Positions 36,336-45,184 of a stretch of DNA of 64,000 nt are shown piece after piece. The stretch is taken from positions 620,001 through 684,000 of the forward strand of contig CAWKBX010000020.1 of NCBI GenBank assembly GCA_963847945.1, read 5' to 3'. The notes beneath the pieces are model-generated. The model saw only the letters and a program-made list of their open reading frames with translations. It was not told where the DNA came from and did not search any database. The position numbers were made by a program, and so were the translations under genes. The number at the start of each line of letters is the position of its first letter. Within the stretch, counting starts at the first letter, position 1. This DNA is from JANMJD01 sp963847945. GTDB lineage: Bacteria; Actinomycetota; Acidimicrobiia; Acidimicrobiales; Ilumatobacteraceae.

Positions 36336-37772
36336 CTAGAGCAACAGCGATTTGGTTTCGAGGAACTCCTCGAAGCCGTGGCGACCGAACTCTCGCCCGA
36401 CGCCGGATTGCTTGTAGCCACCGAAGGGCGTCATGCCGTTCGACTTGCCGCCGTTGATCTCGACCTGACCGGCGCGTAGCTGCCGGGCGACACGTGTCGC
36501 GGTGGCCTGATCGGCCGACCACACGCCGGCCGAGAGGCCGTAGGGCGTGTCGTTGGCGATGCGGACGCCGTCAGCTTCGTCGTCGTAGGGGACCATCACC
36601 AGCACCGGCCCGAAGATCTCTTCGCGCGAAATCGTCATGTCGGGGTGCACCTCGGAGAACACCGTCGGGCGGACGTAGAACCCGGTCTCGAACCCGTCCG
36701 GAGCACCCCGGCCACCGGCGATCAACTTGGCGCCCTCATCGATGCCCGACTCGATGAAACCCTGCACCCGGTCGCGTTGCGCCGCCGACGCCAGCGGGCC
36801 GAGGCGGACGCCATCGTCGAACGGGTTGCCGACGGTGAACGCTTCGGCCGCCGCGGCGGCCAATACTTCGGCTTCGGCGAGGCGGGAGCGGGGCACGAGC
36901 ATGCGGGTCAGCGCGGCGCACGTCTGGCCGGAGTTCGGGAAGCACCGGCCGACGGCGACGGTGACGGCGTTGGCGAAACCTTCGGTGGTGAGATCGTCGA
37001 GGATCAGCGTGGGGCCCTTGCCTCCGAGTTCCAAGGCGACCTTCTTGACCGTCGCGGCGGCGAGTTCGGCGACGCGCTTGCCGGCGCGTGTGGAGCCGGT
37101 GAAGCTCATCATGTCGATCTCGGGGTGGCGGGACATCGCCTCACCGACGACCGGGCCGACCCCAGAGACGAGGTTGAACACGCCGGCGGGCAGGCCGACT
37201 TCGTGGATGGCCGACGCCAGCATGAACGCGTCGAGTGGGGCAACCTCGCTCGGCTTCAACACCACCGTGCACCCGGCCGCCATGGCGAAGGCGACCTTGG
37301 CGGCGATCTGGCGCAGTGGGTAGTTCCACGGAGTGATGCACCCGACGACCCCGATCGGCTCACGCACCACGATCGAGTTGCCGATCTGCTCCTCATACTC
37401 GAACGTCTCGGCCAGCTCGGCGGCGATACGGAACGATCCGATGGCGTGGGCCACCTGGGCGACCTGCGACGGGCCCTTGGCCATCCCGGTCTCGCGGATG
37501 ATCACGTCGAGCAGCTCGGCCGAACGGGCATCGAGGGCGTCGGCGATGCGGGTGAGATACTTCGAGCGCTCCTCGGCGGGGGTCGCGGCCCAGCTTTCGA
37601 ACGCGCCACGGGCGGCAGACGCCGCCGCGTCGACATCGGCGGGGACTCCGGCCACGACCGTGCCGAGCACCGACTCGTCGGTCGAGTCGATCACGGTCAA
37701 CTGCCCGTGTCCGGCCGAGGCGACCCACGCGCCGCCGATGTAGATCTGGGTGAACTCGTTCATGTCCGCCAT
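36336..37772 (-). CDS. Aldehyde dehydrogenase family protein
   Basis: 478 residues, intact. IGVVGCITPWNYPL, VVLKPSEVAPLDAFMLA, SFTGSTRAGKRV, LELGGKGPTLIL (general-base Glu), NSGQTCAALTRMLVP (catalytic Cys) and EEIFGPVLVMVPYDDEADGVRIANDTPYGLSAGVW are all present, giving a complete NAD(P)-dependent aldehyde dehydrogenase. ATG 37772 (MADMNEF) or 37763 starts it. It is divergent from the oxygenase genes 50 bases away and could handle an aldehyde released by the oxygenase, but that is only neighbourhood evidence. Confidence 0.9.
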   Translation of the reverse strand: MADMNEFTQIYIGGAWVASAGHGQLTVIDSTDESVLGTVVAGVPADVDAAASAARGAFESWAATPAEERSKYLTRIADALDARSAELLDVIIRETGMAKGPSQVAQVAHAIGSFRIAAELAETFEYEEQIGNSIVVREPIGVVGCITPWNYPLRQIAAKVAFAMAAGCTVVLKPSEVAPLDAFMLASAIHEVGLPAGVFNLVSGVGPVVGEAMSRHPEIDMMSFTGSTRAGKRVAELAAATVKKVALELGGKGPTLILDDLTTEGFANAVTVAVGRCFPNSGQTCAALTRMLVPRSRLAEAEVLAAAAAEAFTVGNPFDDGVRLGPLASAAQRDRVQGFIESGIDEGAKLIAGGRGAPDGFETGFYVRPTVFSEVHPDMTISREEIFGPVLVMVPYDDEADGVRIANDTPYGLSAGVWSADQATATRVARQLRAGQVEINGGKSNGMTPFGGYKQSGVGREFGRHGFEEFLETKSLLL

Positions 37773-37821
37773 TGTGACGCAGTCATCGTCTCGCCCGGGA
37801 GCCCGTTCATAAGATGAGGGG

Positions 37822-38712
37822 GTGAGCCCAGCGGATGTCGGCCAGTTGGGAACCGGCCCGACCTGCATCGATCGGGTCGCGCTCGACGAGTGGTACGTGA
37901 TCAGCGCGCTCGATGAGATCGCCGTCGGGACGACGTATCGCACCCGGCTGCTCGGTGATGCGGTCGCCTACTCCCGTGGCGCCGACGGTGTGCCCGCCGT
38001 GTGGTTTGGAGCGAGCGCCGACGGTCCAAGGCTCGCCCACCGGGTGAAGTTCGGCTATCTGTGGACCACGTTGGGGTCGCCCGAACACGAGATTTTCGAG
38101 ATTGCCGAGTGCGACGAGCCCGATCGGCGGATGCTCAACGGTGGTTCGATTCTTGTCGCCACGTCCGCGCCACGGGCGGTCGAGAACTTCTTGGACATGG
38201 GCCACTTCCCCTACGTCCACACCGGGATTCTCGGGGCGGAGCCGCGCACCGAGGTGGTCGACTACGACGTCGAAACCACTGATGACCAGGTATTGGCGAC
38301 CCGATGCCTGTTCTACCAACCGCAGGCCGCTGCCAGTTCGACCGAGGGCCAGATGTCGGAGTACATCTACCGTGTACCTCATCCGTACTGCGTGATGTTG
38401 TACAAATCGAACCCCGATGACCCGAGCCGGATGGACGTGATCGCCCTGTTCAACCAGCCGATGACCGAGGAATCCATTCGGGCCCACAACTTCTTATGTC
38501 TGATCGACGACGTCACCCCCGACGCGGCGATCCGCCGGTTCCAGCAGATGATCTTCGGACAGGACAAGCCGATTCTCGAGAACCAGTTCCCCCGCCGATT
38601 GCCCCTCGATCCACGCGCCGAGACCCCGATCCGCGCCGACAAGTCAGCCATCGCCTACCGCCGTTGGCTGAGCGCCAAAGGCCTGACCTACGCCGTGATC
38701 CCGGCCGAGTAG
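37822..38712 (+). CDS. Rieske-type oxygenase catalytic subunit lacking its Rieske cluster ligands
   Basis: A 296-residue protein related to VanA/phthalate-dioxygenase type alpha subunits. The C-terminal part has ENFLDMGHFPYVH, giving D125-x2-H128-x4-H133, the bridging Asp and two iron His of the facial triad. IFGQDKPILENQ then brings D248, the third ligand, and ends SAIAYRRWL. The N-terminal 100 residues keep the framework (DEWYVISALDEI, then FGYLWTTLGSP) but contain no C-x-H or C-x2-H, so no [2Fe-2S] cluster can form. GTG 37822 follows TAAGAT and GAGGGG. The next gene, six bases away, carries a Rieske domain and reductase. Confidence 0.8.
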   Translation: MSPADVGQLGTGPTCIDRVALDEWYVISALDEIAVGTTYRTRLLGDAVAYSRGADGVPAVWFGASADGPRLAHRVKFGYLWTTLGSPEHEIFEIAECDEPDRRMLNGGSILVATSAPRAVENFLDMGHFPYVHTGILGAEPRTEVVDYDVETTDDQVLATRCLFYQPQAAASSTEGQMSEYIYRVPHPYCVMLYKSNPDDPSRMDVIALFNQPMTEESIRAHNFLCLIDDVTPDAAIRRFQQMIFGQDKPILENQFPRRLPLDPRAETPIRADKSAIAYRRWLSAKGLTYAVIPAE

Positions 38713-38718
38713 CCCACG

Positions 38719-40446
38719 ATGACGACCTGGTTTCCGATCGCCAGAACCGACGACGTCGTGCCACGCCACGTCTTTCACGGCCAACTCCTCGGCCGCGAAC
38801 TTGCCGTGTGGCGGGCCGACGACGGGTTCGTCAATGTGTGGGAGAACCGTTGCCTGCACCGAGGCGTGCGGTTGTCGATCGGCCTCAACGAGGGCCAGGA
38901 ACTCAAGTGCCAATATCACGGCTGGCGCTATGACAACCGAACCGCCGGGTGCACCTACATCCCCGCTCATCCGGCCGACTCACCGGCTCGGACAATCTGC
39001 AACATCTCGTTCCCCGCCGTCGAACGGTTTGGACTGGTCTGGACCACTGATTCGCCAACCGGCGATTCGGTGGCTGGTGATCTACCGGCTCCCCCAGCGC
39101 TGGCCGACCGTGACGGGTTCGGGCTCCGCAATCTCCCGATCAATGCCGAACCGGCCGTGGTGCTCGACGCCCTGGCCGACTACCCCCTCGGCCCGTCGGC
39201 CTCGGTGTCCGCCCACGGCGAGTCGTGGATCGAACTGACGACCCCCGACGCGGGCGCGTCGCCTGTGGTGTTCTTCGTCCAACCCGTCGATGCCGCTCGC
39301 TGCGTGGTGCGCTGCGTGCTCGTCGATCCACCGTCCAAGGGCGATCGGCTGGATGTCCTCCACGCTCATCACCGCATCCTCAGCCGACTGCGTGATGACA
39401 TCGAGCTTCAGGCGGCGGGCCGCGTGATGCCGCCACCGATGACACCGGTGCTGCAGCGCGTCCCGATCACCCACTCGGTCGCGCCGGCAGTGTCGCGAGG
39501 TGACCGCCTGCAGGTGACCGTGGCGCATCGAACGACTATCGCCGACGGGGTTGTCGCATTCGAGCTTCGTCGCCTTGACGGGCAACTGCCCACGTTCCAG
39601 CCAGGAGCCCACATCGACGTGCAGCTGCCGAATGGGCTGACCCGGCAGTATTCCCTGGTCAACGGACCGGGGGAACTCGATCGCTACGTGATTGGCGTCA
39701 AACGGGAACCCGAGTCGCGCGGCGGCTCGGCGTGTCTGCACGACATCGTGCGAGCGGGCGACGTGGTGGCAATCTCCGAGCCACGCAACAACTTTCCGCT
39801 TCGGCGCGACTCGTTTCGCACGATCTTGATCGCCGGAGGAATCGGAGTCACCCCGCTGCTCGCGATGGCCCAGGCCCTCGCTGCCAGCGCGTTGAACTAC
39901 GACCTGCACTACTTCGCCCAATCCGCCGATCACATCGCCTTCGCCGAGCGACTCGCTGCCCTCGGCCCCTCGGTCGTCACCCATCTCGGGCTCTCCCCTG
40001 ACGAGACGGGCGATGCGCTGCGAGCCATCCTCTCCGAGCCAGAGGACGGCGGCCACGCCTACATCTGTGGACCGGGCCCGATGCTCGACGCCGCCCGCAC
40101 GACCGCGACCTCCGCCGGATGGCCCGACGCGGCGGTCCATTTCGAGTACTTCCAGAACGCCAGCGCCCTCGACACCTCGTCGTCGTTCACCATCGAACTG
40201 GCACGCTCCGCGCTGACCATCAACGTCCCCGCCGGTACATCAGTGCTCGACGTGCTGCGATCCAATGGCGTCGGTCTGCCGTCGTCATGCGAGCAGGGCG
40301 CATGTGGGACGTGCATCGTCACCGTGCTCGGCGGGGAACCCGATCATCAGGATGTCTATCTCAACGCCACCGAACGACAGGCGGGCGACCGGATGCTCAC
40401 CTGCGTGTCGCGCTCACGTTCCGAACGCCTCGTGTTGGACATCTGA
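38719..40446 (+). CDS. Rieske domain fused to phthalate-dioxygenase-type reductase
   Basis: 575 residues in four parts. The N-terminal Rieske domain (1-115) has C45-x-H47 and C64-x2-H67 (CLHRG, CQYHGW). A middle segment (about 116-265) looks like a degenerate oxygenase alpha domain without the iron triad. An FMN/FAD and NAD reductase follows: RQYSLVNGP for flavin, ILIAGGIGVTPLLAMAQAL for the pyridine nucleotide, then ICGPGPMLDAA. The C-terminal plant-type ferredoxin has CEQGACGTC plus a later Cys in MLTCVSRS. Electrons could thus pass from NAD(P)H through flavin and ferredoxin to the Rieske cluster in one chain, and then to the partner's iron. Substrate unknown. Confidence 0.82.
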   Translation: MTTWFPIARTDDVVPRHVFHGQLLGRELAVWRADDGFVNVWENRCLHRGVRLSIGLNEGQELKCQYHGWRYDNRTAGCTYIPAHPADSPARTICNISFPAVERFGLVWTTDSPTGDSVAGDLPAPPALADRDGFGLRNLPINAEPAVVLDALADYPLGPSASVSAHGESWIELTTPDAGASPVVFFVQPVDAARCVVRCVLVDPPSKGDRLDVLHAHHRILSRLRDDIELQAAGRVMPPPMTPVLQRVPITHSVAPAVSRGDRLQVTVAHRTTIADGVVAFELRRLDGQLPTFQPGAHIDVQLPNGLTRQYSLVNGPGELDRYVIGVKREPESRGGSACLHDIVRAGDVVAISEPRNNFPLRRDSFRTILIAGGIGVTPLLAMAQALAASALNYDLHYFAQSADHIAFAERLAALGPSVVTHLGLSPDETGDALRAILSEPEDGGHAYICGPGPMLDAARTTATSAGWPDAAVHFEYFQNASALDTSSSFTIELARSALTINVPAGTSVLDVLRSNGVGLPSSCEQGACGTCIVTVLGGEPDHQDVYLNATERQAGDRMLTCVSRSRSERLVLDI

Positions 40447-40537
40447 TGGTCGAATTGGCACAAGCGGTGTCCGGCCCGGCGCGGTCATCCCACCCGTCTG
40501 TATTGGACCACTCGGGTGACCGCGTTCGAGGTGGCTC

Positions 40538-41206
40538 ATGATCAAGCTGTACGACTACGAACTCTCGGTGAACTGCTACAAGCAGCGGCTGATGATGAGC
40601 ATCCTCGACGTGCAATATGAGCTGGTGACGATCGATTTCTTCCCCGGCTGGGAGCACAAGGGCGCGGCCTTCGCCGAGATCAACCCGCTCGGTCACATCC
40701 CGGTGATCGATGACGACGGGTACCTGCTGCGTGATGCCCACGCCATCCTCACCTACCTCGCTTCGGCCTACGACCCGAGTGGCCAGTGGTACCCGACGCA
40801 CGACCCGCGATTGATCGGCGAGGTGACGTCGTGGTTGCAGTTCGCCGAGGGAACGACGAACACCGCATCGGCGGCCCGGTTGCACGACACGCTCGGATAC
40901 GAGTTCGACATCGACGCCGTCCGTGCCGGAGCCCATCGGTTGTTTCGAGTGCTCGACGACCATCTGTGGTTCCACGAGCAGCAGGACCGCGACTGGGTCG
41001 CGTCGGCCTCGCACCCGACGATCGCCGACATCGCCCTGTTCCCCGATGTCATGCTCTCCGACCAGGGCGGCATCAGCCTGCTCGACTACCCGGCCCTGCG
41101 CCGGTGGACCGACCGGGTAAGGCGCATCCCCGGGTTCACGGTCATGTCAGGCATCTACCCGGCGGCCCGGCCCCCGACACCCACCCTCGGTCTCGAGGGA
41201 TGCTGA
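40538..41206 (+). CDS. Glutathione S-transferase family protein
   Basis: 222 residues. The N-terminal thioredoxin-like domain reads KLYDYELSVNCYKQRLMMSIL with Cys near position 12, then EINPLGHIPVIDDDGYLLRDAHAILTYLA, where the cis-Pro and Glu/Asp-Ser/Ala motif bind the thiol. The C-terminal all-helical domain has WVASASHPTIADIALFPDV, the N-capping box. Most actinobacteria use mycothiol instead of glutathione, so the thiol cofactor is open. It follows the Rieske-reductase gene by 91 bases on the same strand and could act on an oxygenase product. Confidence 0.85.
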   Translation: MIKLYDYELSVNCYKQRLMMSILDVQYELVTIDFFPGWEHKGAAFAEINPLGHIPVIDDDGYLLRDAHAILTYLASAYDPSGQWYPTHDPRLIGEVTSWLQFAEGTTNTASAARLHDTLGYEFDIDAVRAGAHRLFRVLDDHLWFHEQQDRDWVASASHPTIADIALFPDVMLSDQGGISLLDYPALRRWTDRVRRIPGFTVMSGIYPAARPPTPTLGLEGC

Positions 41207-41254
41207 CTTCGTCTTTGCCAGATGTTCTGACTTCATCGTCGGCCAGAGTTCCTC

Positions 41255-41282
41255 TTGACACATTCCCATATCAGCATATGAT
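41255..41282 (+). promoter_or_regulatory. Consensus promoter with overlapping palindromic operator for the ArsR gene
   Basis: TTGACA (41255-41260), a 16-base spacer and TATGAT (41277-41282) are a near-consensus promoter. The palindrome CATAT-CAGC-ATATG (41267-41280) covers the spacer and -10, where an ArsR repressor would block it. Transcription would start at about 41289, the GTG itself, so the mRNA is probably leaderless. Confidence 0.65.
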
Positions 41283-41288
41283 GGCTCT

Positions 41289-41642
41289 GTGGCTCGCACC
41301 CCGACGACGACTGACGCGTTCAACGCCGTCGGGGACGCGAGCCGTCGTGACCTGCTCGATGCCATTGGCACTTGCGAGGTCACGGTGGGCGACCTGGTCG
41401 AACGACTTGGCCTCAGCCAGTCGCAGGTGTCCAAACACCTCGGCGTGCTTCGAGCGGTCGACCTGGTCCATGTGCGCACCGAAGGCAGGCACCGCTGGTA
41501 CCGCGTCAACGGAGCCGCGCTGAAGCCGGTGTACGACTGGCTCGGCTCGTTCGAGCGCACCTGGAACGCCCGACTCGACCGGCTCGACGATCTCCTTGTC
41601 GAGCTCCAAACCGATACGACTCCAACGGAGGAATCACCATGA
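41289..41642 (+). CDS. ArsR-family transcriptional regulator
   Basis: 117 residues. AFNAVGDASRRDLLDAIGTCEVTVGDLVERLGLSQSQVSKHLGVLRAVDLVHVRTEGRHRWYRVN is a complete ArsR winged helix. There is no metal-binding CxC in the recognition helix, so it is of the non-metal type usually paired with AHSA1/SRPBCC proteins. Its TGA overlaps the start of the next gene. The promoter palindrome suggests autorepression. Confidence 0.88.
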   Translation: MARTPTTTDAFNAVGDASRRDLLDAIGTCEVTVGDLVERLGLSQSQVSKHLGVLRAVDLVHVRTEGRHRWYRVNGAALKPVYDWLGSFERTWNARLDRLDDLLVELQTDTTPTEESP

Positions 41643-42133
41643 CCACCAACCGCCACGGCTCGGCCACCGTCACCCTGCCGTCCGACACCGAAATTCTGAT
41701 CACCCGCCGGTTCGACGCTCCGGCCACGTTGATCTTCAAGGCCTGGACCACGCCTGAGCTGGTCAAACGGTGGTGGGGGTTCGAAACTTCACAATGGCTC
41801 GTCTGCGAGATCGACCTACGCGTCGGCGGCCAATGGCGCTATCTCACCCGCGAGGAAGGTGGATTCGAGGTCGGCTTTCACGGTGAATATCGCGAGATCG
41901 ACGCGCCACACCACGTCGTGTCGACCGAGGTCTTCGAGGGCTACCCCGACGGCGAAGCGCTCAACGTCGTCACCCTCGACGAAGCCGACGGTGTCACCAC
42001 GATGACAACGCTCGTGCAGCACTCATGCCAAGAGCACCGCGACATGCACATCAACTCGGGCATGGAAGGCGGCATGCAGGTCTCGATGAACCGCCTGGAA
42101 GACATCGCTCTCTCCCTCGCCGCGGCGGCGTAG
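41639..42133 (+). CDS. AHSA1/SRPBCC domain protein
   Basis: 164 residues. EILITRRFDAPATLIFKAWTTPELVKRWWG is the classic AHSA1 opening, followed by CEIDLRVGGQWRYLTREEGG, FHGEYREIDAPHHVVSTEVFEG and SGMEGGMQVSMNRLEDI. The start ATG 41639 overlaps the ArsR stop (ATGA), so the two are translationally coupled. ArsR-AHSA1 pairs are common; the SRPBCC partner probably binds a hydrophobic ligand. The ligand is unknown. Confidence 0.87.
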   Translation: MTTNRHGSATVTLPSDTEILITRRFDAPATLIFKAWTTPELVKRWWGFETSQWLVCEIDLRVGGQWRYLTREEGGFEVGFHGEYREIDAPHHVVSTEVFEGYPDGEALNVVTLDEADGVTTMTTLVQHSCQEHRDMHINSGMEGGMQVSMNRLEDIALSLAAAA

Positions 42134-42233
42134 CCCGCCATGTTGTACTACTCCAGCGATGTATAGCAATGCCGTCAGAACATCATCGCCGCGATCTCGG
42201 CCCTGGGGAACTCGGGGTCTGAACGGGTCATCG

Positions 42234-42671
42234 TCATGCTCCCGGGTAGCTGCTGGGGACGTCGATCAAGCCACGACGGACCTTGATCTTCCATCGACCA
42301 ACCTCGCGGACCAACTCGTCGCGATGACGCCCGAGCATCGCCAGCCGCGGTTGGCCGTCGTCGCCACGTTCGATCATCGTCCACATCACTTCCGACGTCG
42401 CCAGGTCGCCATCGAGATGGACCGTCGGGCTGGAAATCACGTGATAGGTCTTGCCGACAAGACCATCGAGCGCTTTGGTCATCGCCTCGCGGATCGCAGG
42501 GCGCCCCTGCGCCTTGCCGAGCGGGCCGAGACGAATCTGGCCGTCGGTGGCGAACAGGTTGGCGTACTCCTCGAACCGACCGGCATCGAGATGCATGCCG
42601 TAGTCGATGAACAACTGGTGGATCTCCATCAGATCCTCCATCCGCTGCAGCCGATCCTCCAACGAGCTCAT
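42234..42671 (-). CDS. SnoaL-like (nuclear transport factor 2 fold) protein
   Basis: 145 residues. MEDLMEIHQLFIDYGMHLDAGRFEEYANLFATDGQI is the opening of the SnoaL-4/NTF2 family, whose members include scytalone-dehydratase and ring-hydroxylating dioxygenase beta-like proteins. GRPAIREAM and HVISSPTVHLDGDLATSEVMW follow. ATG 42671 overlaps the flavin-reductase stop by four bases, so the two are coupled. An enzymatic role in small-molecule modification is plausible but not proven. Confidence 0.8.
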   Translation of the reverse strand: MSSLEDRLQRMEDLMEIHQLFIDYGMHLDAGRFEEYANLFATDGQIRLGPLGKAQGRPAIREAMTKALDGLVGKTYHVISSPTVHLDGDLATSEVMWTMIERGDDGQPRLAMLGRHRDELVREVGRWKIKVRRGLIDVPSSYPGA

Positions 42672-43264
42672 GACGCCGCCTCTGGATTCATCAGGCCGCG
42701 CATCAAGCGGCAGTGGTCGAGTTGCGGGTGATGATTGCGGTCGTACTGTTCGATCCACTCGGGTGGCAGTTTCGACCAGGCCTCGCCGATATCGAGCTTG
42801 CGACCCTTGTTCAGCCGTTCGGCGGCGACCACGTCACCAACGAAGATGGTGTTCTCGTCGTTGTCGAGGCTGCCGGTCACCTGTGCCTCCACGTACGACA
42901 GGGCCCCGAGCAAAATTGGCGTGCCGGTGACCCCGGTCTTGGTCTCCAGCGCGGCGAGCTTGTCACCGTCACGGCCCGAACTGCCGCCGAGGGCCATCAG
43001 GATCTCGATCGATGTGTCGATGATCGACGGATCGTTGCTCAGCACATGCATGGCGAATACGCCGCCGTTGAGAATCATGTCGTGGCTGAAGTTGTACTTG
43101 GTGATGCTGACGGTCACTCGCGGCGCCTCGGAGATGATGCCTGCCGGACCACCCGACAACGACATCAGGCCATTGGCCCGCTCGCCGTGGACCGTCGTGA
43201 CGGCGACCGGTATTGGGCGGAGGCCCTGAAAGGTGAACTCGGCAGCCTTCAAATCAAGGGTCAT
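42668..43264 (-). CDS. Flavin reductase-like domain protein
   Basis: 198 residues of the flavin-reductase/NTAB split-barrel family. FQGLRPIPVAVTTVHGERANGLMSLSGGPAGIISEAPRVTVSI is the FMN-binding N-terminus; YNFSHDMILNGGVFAMHVLS and GALSYVEAQVTGSLDNDENTIFVGDVV complete the barrel. AGGAG precedes ATG 43264 by five bases. Such proteins supply reduced flavin to monooxygenases or bind F420. Divergent from a TetR gene. Confidence 0.8.
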   Translation of the reverse strand: MTLDLKAAEFTFQGLRPIPVAVTTVHGERANGLMSLSGGPAGIISEAPRVTVSITKYNFSHDMILNGGVFAMHVLSNDPSIIDTSIEILMALGGSSGRDGDKLAALETKTGVTGTPILLGALSYVEAQVTGSLDNDENTIFVGDVVAAERLNKGRKLDIGEAWSKLPPEWIEQYDRNHHPQLDHCRLMRGLMNPEAAS

Positions 43265-43292
43265 GGTGCTCCTGATGGACGTCGAGTGATCC

Positions 43293-43317
43293 GACCATTT
43301 AAACTCTTTCAATGGTC
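43293..43317. promoter_or_regulatory. Candidate TetR operator between flavin reductase and TetR genes
   Basis: GACCATT (43293-43299) and AATGGTC (43311-43317) are perfect inverted arms with an 11-base spacer, centred in the 67-base gap between the divergent genes. Confidence 0.5.
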
Positions 43318-43331
43318 GAGGTCAAACCCCG

Positions 43332-43958
43332 ATGACGCCACACGTCAAGCCGCTCCGTCAACGCAACCGGGGTGGCACCCAACCCGACGCGCTCTCACGT
43401 GACGATGTGATCACGGCGGCCCTCGCCGAGGTCGCCGAGCACGGACTCGACGCCCTCAGCGTGTCGGCCGTCGCCGTTCGTCTCGGGGTGTCGGTTCCCG
43501 CGGTGTACCACTACGTCGCAGGCAAAGACGACCTGGTCAGCCGGGTCTGCGAGCGAGTCGCCCGCAGCGTCGAACTCCCTGCCAGCACCGGCTTGCGATG
43601 GGACGACCGCATCGTCGGCGTGGTCATGGCGATGGATGCGGCCTTCGCCCGCTACCCGGGCGTCGCGGCCCGCGTGCTCCCATTCCGCCAGCCATCCAAC
43701 GCCGTCAACCGCTTGTCGGGAGCGGTGATCGACTGCCTGGCCGACGGTGGGTTCGACGCCCAAACCGCGACCGATCTACTCGCCACCTTGCATTTCATCG
43801 TTGGCGGCTGGCTACTCGGGCAACGCCCGAACCTCCCGCCGGGCGAGATGACCGCCGCCCTCCTGGAACGCTCGATCCGCTGGACCCTGGCGGGTGCGGC
43901 TCAGACGCCACCAAGTCCCGGTGGACGCCGCGCGACAGGCGATGCCGGCACGCCGTAG
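43332..43958 (+). CDS. TetR-family transcriptional regulator
   Basis: 208 residues. LSRDDVITAALAEVAEHGLDALSVSAVAVRLGVSVPAVYHYVAGKDDLVSRVCERVA is the TetR DNA-binding domain with its YHYVAGKD helix. The C-terminal TetR_C-like domain includes LLATLHFIVGGWLLGQ. The divergent flavin-reductase/SnoaL operon and a perfect inverted repeat between them make that operon its likely target. It ends ten bases before kbl, so read-through into kbl-tdh is possible. Confidence 0.85.
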   Translation: MTPHVKPLRQRNRGGTQPDALSRDDVITAALAEVAEHGLDALSVSAVAVRLGVSVPAVYHYVAGKDDLVSRVCERVARSVELPASTGLRWDDRIVGVVMAMDAAFARYPGVAARVLPFRQPSNAVNRLSGAVIDCLADGGFDAQTATDLLATLHFIVGGWLLGQRPNLPPGEMTAALLERSIRWTLAGAAQTPPSPGGRRATGDAGTP

Positions 43959-43967
43959 CTTGGGCCG

Positions 43968-45184
43968 ATGGAACCTGCGGACGTCTTGGAACCTGACACC
44001 TTGGTGCAGCGACTGCGAGGAGATCTCGTCGACCTGCGAGCACAGGGGCTGTACAAAACCGAGCGACCGATCGGTTCACCCCAGGGTGGCCACATTGAGG
44101 TCGGCGGTCGCACGGTGCTCAACCTGTGCGCCAACAACTATCTCGGACTCGCCGATCATCCGGCGTTGATCGACGCCGCCAAAGCTGCTCTCGACCGGTG
44201 GGGGTACGGCGCGGCCAGCGTGCGATTCATCTGCGGCACTCAAGAAGTCCATCGTGATCTCGAAGGGCGAGCTGTCTGACTTGCTCGGCACCGACGACAC
44301 GATCCTCTACTCGTCGTGTTTCGACGCCAATGGCGGCCTGTTCGAGACGATTCTCGGGAGCCGACGATGCGGTGATCAGCGACGCGCTCAACCACGCATC
44401 GATCATCGACGGAATCCGGCTGTGCGCGGCCCAGCGATATCGCTACGCCAACAACGACATGGCCGATCTGCGCGCCCGGCTCACCGAGGCCAAGGCCGCT
44501 GGGGCCCGCACGACGCTGATCGCCACCGATGGTGTCTTCTCGATGGATGGCACGTTCGCCGACCTCGCCGCGATCTGCGATCTGGCCGACGAGTTCGGCG
44601 CGCTGGTGATGGTCGATGATTCGCACGCGGTCGGCTTCGTCGGCGCGACCGGGCGAGGCAGCCACGAACGGCGGCGGTGATGGGCCGCGTCGACATCCTC
44701 ACCGGCACGTTTGGCAAGGCGCTCGGCGGCGCGTCGGGCGGGTACACGTCGGCGCGCGCCGAGATCGTCGAGTGGTTGCGGCAACGGTCCCGGCCATACC
44801 TGTTCTCCAACTCCTTGGCACCGCCGATCGCCGCCGCGACGCATCGCCGCCCTCGACCTGCTCGCCGCCCATCCCGAGCGCCGGGAACAGGTCGAAACGA
44901 ACGCCGCCTACTTCCGAGCCGAGATGACCTCACTCGGTTTCGAACTGGCCGGTGCGGGGCACGCCATCATCCCGGTGATGCTCGGCGATGCCCAGGTCGC
45001 CGTCGATTTCGCCACCCGAATGTTGGATCAAGGGGTCTACGTCATCGGATTCTGCTTCCCCGTCGTCCCCCGCGGCCTGGCCCGGATTCGCACCCAGATG
45101 TCGGCCGCCCATACCCGCGGCGATCTCGACCAGGCGATTGCCGCGTTTGCAACCGTCGGCCGCGAGCTGGGAGTTATCGAATGA
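43968..45184 (+). CDS. kbl: Glycine C-acetyltransferase (2-amino-3-ketobutyrate CoA ligase), four frameshifts
   Basis: A PLP enzyme cleaving 2-amino-3-oxobutanoate with CoA to glycine and acetyl-CoA. VLNLCANNYLGLADHPALIDAA, YGAASVRFICGTQEVHRDLE, SCFDANGGLFETIL, SDALNHASIIDGIRLC, DGVFSMDGTFADLA, VMVDDSHAVGFVGATGRG and LTGTFGKALGGASGGY (PLP lysine) are all there, ending HPERREQVETNAAYFRAEM and PRGLARIRTQMSAAHT. Frame breaks near 44268 (extra G), 44360 (extra C), 44670 and 44845 (extra C) leave every motif intact, so sequencing error is likely. The TGA overlaps tdh. Confidence 0.88.
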
